From Oncomelania hupensis (Eukaryota; Mollusca; Gastropoda; Littorinimorpha; Pomatiopsidae): 64,000 bases of DNA. The notes beneath the pieces are model-generated. The model saw only the letters and a list, made by a program, of their open reading frames with translations. It was not told the origin of the DNA and searched no databases. The stretch lies in assembly GCA_036898135.1 (NCBI GenBank), contig CM072511.1:27573610-27637609 (forward strand), given 5' to 3'. Shown piece after piece: positions 35,301 through 44,300 of this stretch (positions within the stretch are counted from its first letter, which is position 1; the number at the start of each line of letters is the position of its first letter). Both the position numbers and the translations under genes were made by a program.

Positions 35301-38300
35301 TTTAAATGATTATCGAATGGTGACTGTCACTTGAGTGTAAGATTGCATTTTCAGTAGGCTACCGTCTAGCGATCCACTTTTACTAAGTTCTTGAAAGCAC
35401 AAGTCGATGTTTAGGCCTATGTAGTAGTACCACTATGAGTAGGCCTAATGACGATCGATGCTAACTAAAATGCGTAAATAATAATGATTATATATATCTG
35501 TAATTCTAAAGTATAAATTTAAGAAACTATTTCACTTACCAACCAGTGTTACCAGATTGAATGTTGGAGATGCGATGTTTTCTGCCATGCTGACGCATTC
35601 ACGCAGCCATGCCGTACGCCGTGATCGTAATACAAAAATGTCCGTCAGAAACCTCTTTTCTTTCTAAAAGTGCTCGGGTCGATAAATTCGTATAGTAAAA
35701 CAAACTATTGCATTAGTTTGATGAAAGATTCCTCTTTTTTTTAGTATGTCGTGGTTACCGATTGAACAAGTTAAAAGTTTCGAAAATATTGAGAAAACAC
35801 TTTGCACAAAGCGCATTCAAAGAAATTCTTAAAAACTTCCGGTTCATTTGGTCTCAGTGGAAAGCTAAGAAACAGAGCTTTCCATTGGTTGTCTATTTAT
35901 AACAATCCAATCAGTAGGAGCCAAGCACTTTGCATTTGAAAACTGTACCCTTCGACCTGCCATGCAAATCACTTTTCCGGTTTGCGTCGAAACAGACCAC
36001 ACGCTCCCATCTTTAAAAACTTTTATTAAATCAATAACGCTTAAAACGAACATAGATACAACAAAAAACATCAAGATAAGGGACTAATCTTTTATTTTAA
36101 TTTAAAATTTATTCGTTTTGATGCATTTTAAGGATAAATCAGCATGTTATAATGCAAGCAAAATTCGGTCAAAACTCGAGAGCGGACCAATCACTTAAGA
36201 GGCTTTTGACTACCTAGTATATGTAATGTTGTTCATATGAGATAAAGTTTATTTGCCTTCTGCAAAACGTTGACTTAAACTGAGAACTCTTCACTTGTCC
36301 TTTCTTTTTATACTTTGTAATATTACTTGCTTAGTAAACACGGGATTTCGGATAGCGCAGTGGTTAGAGCACTCGCTACTGTGTCGCAAGTTAAGCACCG
36401 TCCAGTGCGGTTAGCACTTGGATGGGTGACCGCAAAACGTGAAGCAACAAATAACAAACGCCCCCAGTTGACTCAACTGTGACTGAGTACCTACTCTCTT
36501 AAGGGTGGGGAAGGTAAAGCAGTGAGGGAGAGAGGTGGGCATCACCCTCATTACGTTGGACCAAGATAAGCATGATCTCCAACATCACGCTCCCCTACGG
36601 CCACAAGGCTCTGGGACTACCTTAACTTTTTTTCTTTTTTTTTAGTAAACACGCATTTCTACATATATTTCTGTACACTTTGTGCACAATGTCAGTATTA
36701 ATGTGTTACAAGAAGACAAAAAATCCATTACGCAAAAATCTGGTCAAAACTTCCAAAATCTGGTTTTGAGCTTCATGGAGTAGTCAGCACGTTTTTCAGG
36801 TAGGCAAGTCTGTGATTGGAGCCAATGAGACATGTGTTGTGCATGCTCATTGTACTAAGCCTGCCTTGTATTATTTTTTCAGAGCATTACCATCATCATA
36901 ATCACTGTATTTCTGACTTTAACAAGTTTACTAATTTACCTGTGATTATTGATTAAAAATCAATATTGAAAGGCTTACAATGTGTAGAAACTCAAAATAA
37001 TATATATACAGCATAGCCCATTTGACAAACAAAGCTTCACCAAACTTCCAAGCAGATCAAGGCAAAAACAAGCTAGATTTTATTATTTTAGTATACAACA
37101 ACCCATTTTATGGCACTTTAACCCTCTAACCCCCACAGGAGCCTAAGCCTTATCTGCTTCTATTTCTTAGGTCAAGGCAAGTAACTCCGTCAAAATGCTA
37201 CACCATGCACATACAAAAATTAATTAAAAATGCACCACCCAAAATTATGTTCCACTTATCATTATTAATAAATCAACCACATATTTTTCTTCAAAATGAA
37301 ATGTTACACATATATTTTTACAATGTGTTGCAACTGGAAAAGAAATCTGAATGTCAACATTGCATACTGCACAACATGCAGCAATACGATCACTGCCACA
37401 AATAATAAAGCACCAATTGTTCATCATTGCTATTGTTCAAATCCGATGGAAACAGATCGTCAAAGTAAAAGTCCAAATCACTTTCCTCTCCATCTTTAAC
37501 CTGTACCAAATCAGCCTCCTAAAATCCTTCAAATGGGTCATTTTTCCATAATTCTCCGCCTCTCAAACTTCAAACTTTAATCAAACTTTGAAAATTCACT
37601 GTGTGCGATCTACACACTCTAAATATGCAGTGAAAACTCCGCCGGAAACCGCAAGAAATCATGATCACGTGTGCGAGGGTCTTGTACGTTTGCTATAAAT
37701 AGATTTCCACATGGCAGCCTCTGGGCAGACACGGCATTACCGGCCGCTGACGATTGCTCCGCGAGCGTGCACATAGCAAAAATTTTGGTCGCTCTAGGTT
37801 GCTCCGCGTGTTAAAGGGTTAATAGAATTCCTTACAGGACCTGAGGTCTGTAAGTAGTAAGAGCTCTACAGGATGCTTAGAGTTGATGCAAACCTTTATT
37901 TTTATTTTTTACTATCAAGCTTGATTGAAGGAAACTAAACTTGCCTCTCAGGTAAAAAGAACAACAAACAAACTTGCTATTTTGGTGATTCTCTAACCAT
38001 CTTCTTCGGCAAAAATGACTGCTGTGACAAGAAATTCAATGAGCACAGTTGTGAGAAGAACTCCCAATGAGTGAGCGGCTGCAGGACTGGTGAATGAGTG
38101 GTAGGTTACCTTCTGTCTCTCTGTTGAAGGTGGGCTTGAGATGAGAGACAAATTTAGTTTTCATTATTATGTCTACTCCTCAGCATTTTAAACTCCCTAA
38201 AATCTATGGAGTTTGACACCAAATCCTACTAAGGACTTCGAAAATGTGTCGATAAGCATTGTTTTTATTACTGTTTTCATAGGGTGCAAGGTGATCAGCA

Positions 38301-41300
38301 AGAAGATGACTGTCAAGACAATGGAAGACATCAACTTTGTACTGAAGCGAGCACCTGTCATCTGGGACAACATCCATGCCAATGACTACGACCCTCATCG
38401 AGTGTTCCTTGGCCCATATGACGGTCGATCTCCTGAGATCATCCCTTACATAAGAGGTGTAATGACCAACCCCAACTGTGAGTTTGAAGCCAACTTCATT
38501 GCCTGTCACACTTTGGGCCAATGGTGCCGGTCAAATCCTGATGGTGTCAAGAAAGATTTCATTTCAGGTAAAGGGTTTTATTTCTTTAGGCATTTTTTTC
38601 TTAGCCATGCTTGCCTTTCCAATCTACGAACTTTCTTGCTTGATTTGTGAAAATGCTGTTCCTTGTGTTTTGATTGCATGAGGAATTTTCAGTTTCTTCT
38701 CCAATTGATAAAAATGTTCAGGTTACTTTTCTCTTATGTTTCAGTGAGTTCTTCTCCAGTGTCGTCAGGCATCAGGCTGGAGATGCAGAGTGAGTTTGGT
38801 TCTGAAGAAGATCTCGGCTGCATGGACAGCAGGTACAGAGCACGCCAAGCCTTGAAGGCAGCCATTGATGACTGGCTGGTTGAGCTGACTTCCAAAAAGG
38901 ACCCACCGAAAAGGAAGCTGCCTACAACAGCTGCCGTCACTGCTACCACAGTTGTCCCTGCTGGTGTTCCAGCTACTGTGGAGGCAGTGCTAAACATGAA
39001 TACTGTTGCCAGTGACCTGGCTGCTTTGGACGCTACTTCTGATTCGGGGATTGAACTAGCTCCAGTTATCAACCCTTCTTTTATGCAGCCAGTTGCACAG
39101 TCCGGACCCCTCAACAGCTTAGTGGCCGACTGTTCTTCTGAGTCTTCAGACTCTGACACTGCCTCTGTGTGTAGCTCTGATGCAGAACCCATGGAGTGTT
39201 CTACTTCAGGTTCATTTCCTGTGGTCTCAAATCTCAATGTGTTGAATACTGACCTTGGGGTGGCATCTTCTGTCAAATCAAATGACATCATTGATGCCCT
39301 CATGCAAGTGGAACAGCCTTGCCAAGACAGCAGCCAAAATCAAAGCAGTTTACCGGTGATAGTCCCTACTTTGCTGACTTACGAAGACGTGTCCTTGATG
39401 GTGGACCTGTTCTATTTGCCCTTTGAACATGGCTCATTTTCACTGCAGCTGCTCCATGATCTTCACTGGTTGATAACAAGTGCTCACTTTCTCCATGACT
39501 CAGAATTGTCCAAGGTATGGTTTTAACACAAGAAGTTACATAACATTTGGCCAAGGGAATACTAGTTAGGTTTTGGAGCATTTGTGTGGGATGACAGATT
39601 ATCTAGTTCCAGGGATGAGATTTAACCCAGGAGACTAACTAGCCCGTCGGGCTAGCTAGTAAGTAAAGTGAGGTAGCCCGCATGATTTTTAGGCAGCCCG
39701 ACAATTACAATCGTTCACATATAAAACACAAATTTTGACAATACACGTAATTTGTAGCGGGTGTCTTTTTCACAAACAAAGCAGACAGCGCGCTTGGCGC
39801 GAAAGGGAAGTAGCCAAAGGGAAATAACGCTCGCGTATGCTTCATACTCGTAGCAGACGAACAGTGACCTAAAAACGCCCCCGTTTCGAACCGAGCTTCT
39901 AAAAGTCTGCAAGTATTATCTTTTTTTTTTTTTAGGTCGCCAGGCGGGCTGGCTCAATTATAAAGTGAGGTCGCCTGAGCCGGTTTTAAGTCGCCTCGGG
40001 CGACCGGGCGACCGCTAAATCTCACTCCTGCAGTTGTGGTCCGTAAATAATTTATATTGAAAGGGTTGAAGATGGTTTCGTAAGTTTTTTTATCATTGTT
40101 TTATTATCCTTAATAAAAATGATCTTTGTGATGAATGATATTTATAGTTTCTTGTTTTATTATCTTTAATAAACAAAATAATGATATATAGTTTCCTCTT
40201 TGCGCTTTCTGACCTCACCCTTCATATGCCTTATTTGGCAAGTGATTGTTCTTAACCCTTTGAACCCGGGGACCCACCCCATGCCCATCCCCTGGGCTCC
40301 CCGGAGAAAAATGGCATTTTTAGCATGCTGTTAGTAAAACAACGAAAACATAACCAAAGTGTTAGACAACCCAAAGTACTTCAAATGTCATCTCTTCATC
40401 TTCATTATCATCCCACAATTGATCGATTACTTCCTGAGTTGTGTACAGTCGCTTAGCGACGCTTCCTTGATTTGTAGACCTTCGTTTCATGACGCAAAAT
40501 TGAGAAAAAACCGTCACAAAAACACGCACTGTGCTGCACTAGAGCGCTGACATTTTGCTTTACCTTATTCCCAATAACCCTCAATAACCCTATTCCAAAC
40601 AGCAAGTACTAGAAAGAACAGTAAGCTGTGTACGGACCGTAAGATTAACGGTAAGGTTACGAGACCGATTTATCGGTCTTTCGGGGCACAGCTGTTTAAG
40701 GGCTAGACCGATATATCGGTCTTTCGGGTTCAAGAGGTTAATTACCTGATTCGTCTGCAAGCTATAGTTTGCCTACATTTTGTGACCACCTGTTTTTAAA
40801 GTTCCTTTTGGAATAGAAAATAAAAGACATCACATTCGTTTTATTGCATTTAGTGATTTACAAACTGCAGGTGTCGGAGTGGAGAAAGCGGTTGGAAGAG
40901 TTTGAAAAACGTGTTCAAAAGTTGGACCTCCTATTGATGCGTCTTTTCTTGGGCCCAAACAAGGCCGTGCTGTGTGACCTCTATGCCTACCTCTGGGACA
41001 TGAAGGGTATTCTCAGCACCTGTGTGGCATACGTGAGGTGGATAGGTAGGCCAATTTTTATTTATTTTTTCATTTCTTGTTTAAAAATAAAAGAGTAGTT
41101 CAAAAACTTGAGAACTTCGAAGCAAAGGTATTACCCTAAAATTCTGAAGTTCCTTTGAAAAATGCTCAGGGCAAAATATTTTAATTCCATTCCTCCCTCC
41201 CCTATCTTCCCGCTTTCCAAAAAGTTAAAATTGTAGGCGTTTGTTTATACTGAATCAGTTTTATGTTGTTATGAAAATTTTAATCAGTTTTAAGGATTTT

Positions 41301-44300
41301 CAGGACAATTTTAAATGGTGATGTAGATATTTCACAGGCTGTAAGGGTAGTGTTTTTTTAAAATAAATGTTTGATTTTATTGTTCACACAAAAGTCAGTT
41401 AGGATTTTTTGTTTTCTTGGATTTTTCTTTGCCTTTTTAAATCCTCATGTAGACTAATTTTTTATTTCCCTGTCTTGTGTTTGTTGCAGAAAAATCTGTT
41501 GTGTGCAATATGACAGCATTGATGGCAAATGGAATTGCAACATGTACGTAAGGTTTGCTAGTCTGGCTTAACTACTTTTCTGTTTCAGAATGACATCATT
41601 AATAAATTGTGTGCACAACTGAGGACTTTGGTCATGATTCTTAGCGTTTTTAATCTGAGCACTTCGTTGTATTGCAAGAAATTAAAAAAATACCTGAAAG
41701 AAAAATTTATATTGCAGGAGACAGTTGCAACAAGTGTTTGATTTTATATACCAGATTCTTTGCAGTATATGAAGTGTTTTGAGTAAAACAGAATTATTCT
41801 GAAAGAGCAAAATGAGCCTGTTTATGGTCTCAAGCGTGGTGATCAGATGCATTTTTCATGGAACTTCCTTTGATTCCTTCCAGAGTTAGGTGCAGAACTG
41901 AACTTGTGCAGTCTTGTTTCTTGTTGCCTGAGAAATGTCTGTTGAAAGTGATGGATTTTTTAAATGAGAAGTACATGTTTTATGGACAGGTCGTTGTCCT
42001 GTGTGTACTGATCTGTTGTTACATCAAAAGTAACACACTTTTCGCCTTTTGCTTTCTGCTATTTGCAGAATTTGTGTTTCTCGGAAAGCAAGGAAAGAAG
42101 CTTGCACAATATTTTCCTCCTAAAGTATTTTATGCCTACATGAAAAATTAATCTCGGTTCAACATGCTGTTGGTTTTCTAAATAATAAAATAAATCATAA
42201 AGTTTGATGCTGAAAAGGATGTGGCATGTTTGCCCAAATGTACCAGCTGTGCCCACGAGTGCTTGACATTTTTTGGTGTGTTAACCTATAGAGAAAATGT
42301 TCTAGAGTAAAACTGCACATTTAGAATATGCAGACCTTATGTAATGGAAAATAAAAATGAGTGGATTAAAAAGTTTATGTTCTTATAATTTTGATCAATG
42401 AAATATTGGAAAGGGAAAGATGTCGTACATTGCGATAATAGTTTTTGTAACAGATGTATTCCTCTTGTAAAATATTATATGTATTGTCCCCATGAATTAC
42501 AAGAAAATTTGGTGTGTTGCATGAAAGTTAGGGATACAAGGGCTTTTACACAAATACAACTAAATGCAACATAAAAATTCTGCATGCATTCATTATCACA
42601 GAGCAATAATATAATGTTTTACTGAACAGTAAAATAACTTTTACTTCTGCAGGCATAACATACTACACAAATTATATACCATTCGTAAGCAATTTAAAAT
42701 TTTGAAGAAATTTTTTTTTTTTGTTGTTGTTGAAGGAATAAGTTGGGTTCGTTTTTTTTTTCAGCTTTGATTTTCAACTGTGCTAACTTTTTCTCCACTT
42801 TCTTGTTTGCTCACTTAACAGGGTTTTCTAAAGGCCACAGAGAAGCGTTCACCAACGGTGACCAAGAGCCATGGGTTATTCGTGGTGGCCTTCAGTCTGA
42901 GTTGCAAGTATGTATAAGCTGCTGCGAATGCGCTGCGACTTTGCTATTAAAAAAAAAAAAAGACACCGCTCGTGTCTTTGCGTTGCGACTCAATTAATCA
43001 TCCATGTTTCAGCTACTGTTTCTGTGAAAGCACCAGAATCTCAGTAAAGTGACATGTTTGTTTCCAGTGGACGCTGTGTACTAATATTGACTTCTTTCTG
43101 ATAATCTGCAGGCATTGTTGGATTGACGCCTTCAGCTATTCTGTTCATTAGATCAGGCTATTTGTCTTTCCCAGAAGTCCTTATTGCCTAATTATTTTTT
43201 TTTAAACTGCTGATCAAGGCGTCCATCTTCACAGTGCCTTCAGGTTGATTTATGAATTTACTACTTGCCATGTTTTTGTCAACAGAGCACAAGAGAGTAA
43301 TTGCACAATTTATTTTGCAACTGCTTTCACTTGTCTAAAAAAGAAAAGGTGCCTAATGTAGGAAATTCTTCAGTGAATCTGTGTTCTCATGTGTCTTGCC
43401 ATTGATGCGACTCGTGCATTTAAACATACCTCACGACAAATAATGAAAATTGTATCGCGATCTTAAAGAGCTTCATAATGTTTCCAGTTCTTGGTTCATT
43501 GTTGGTTTTGAGAAAACTGATTTATATGTCTTATTATGAAGAAAAGTATTTTTACACATGTTGACAGCCGTAGTTGAAAATAAAACAAAAAAAACTTCAC
43601 AGTGGTGGTATGATTTGAGGCACGCGTTAAACAATGGTCAGCACACTTTTGATCCACACACAGATGCTAGGATACAAAATGATGTTGAATGCAGTTCCAG
43701 ATGCTGCTAAACAAGTTATTATAGTGGACAGGAACTTCAGTTTGCTCAGTCACTTCGTTTGTTTTGTTTCCTCAGTCACACTTAGAATTTGACTATTGGT
43801 CAACTTGTTTAAAACAGGATCTTATTCATTTTGTGATGTTTGGAGTTCTTGATGCAAAAATGAAACATTTCTATTAATATTTCTGTAATATTTTAATATC
43901 AATGTATAAACGTTTGGAAAGGTCAGGTGGTGACATCAGCAATTTATAACCGTTTAAGATTTCTGTCATGTAGAAAAGTTGTAGATTTTGAGAAAGTTCA
44001 GTATTATGTCCTGTGAAAACAAGCTGATTGAGGAGCAATCTGAAGACACGAGATTCTGGTGCTGTCAATGGGGCAGTGGTCAACAGCAATGGATGTGTGC
44101 GCAGGCGTGTAACAATTTTTTTATTTTATTTTATTTCTCCCTTTTATTTTGGTGCAACCTATTGGCAGTAAGAGATGCTAGACTTGTGGTGGAGGGGGAA
44201 GAATTCTTTAAGTAAAAATGCTGTTCATAAAAGATACGTGGTTTTTGTCTTATATGTTGATTTTCTTTGGAACTTGTTCTGGATTACCCGTATGTTTTGC

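Larger units (their letters stand above)
33189..36812 (+). mobile_element. CAGACYTG-family DNA transposon, element C
   Basis: Termini CAGACTTGCTTACC and GGTAGGCAAGTCTG, flanked by the 6-bp duplication TGATTG (33183-33188, 36813-36818). The 5' part encodes, in broken frames, a zinc-finger segment ([14 protein letters not shown] then HMKSLKKLL near 33575-33680) homologous to that in element H. The transposase reading is cut at 33767 by nested element B. A SINE is also nested at 36343. All within OGA intron 6. Confidence 0.8.

Noticed and set aside
36380..36440. Possible 5S rRNA gene fragment
   Set aside because: Only the internal promoter part resembles 5S and it sits inside a SINE with its own target duplication.
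41858..42151. 97-codon hydrophobic frame in OGA intron 10
   Set aside because: No family resemblance and no splice context. AT-rich introns give such frames by chance.
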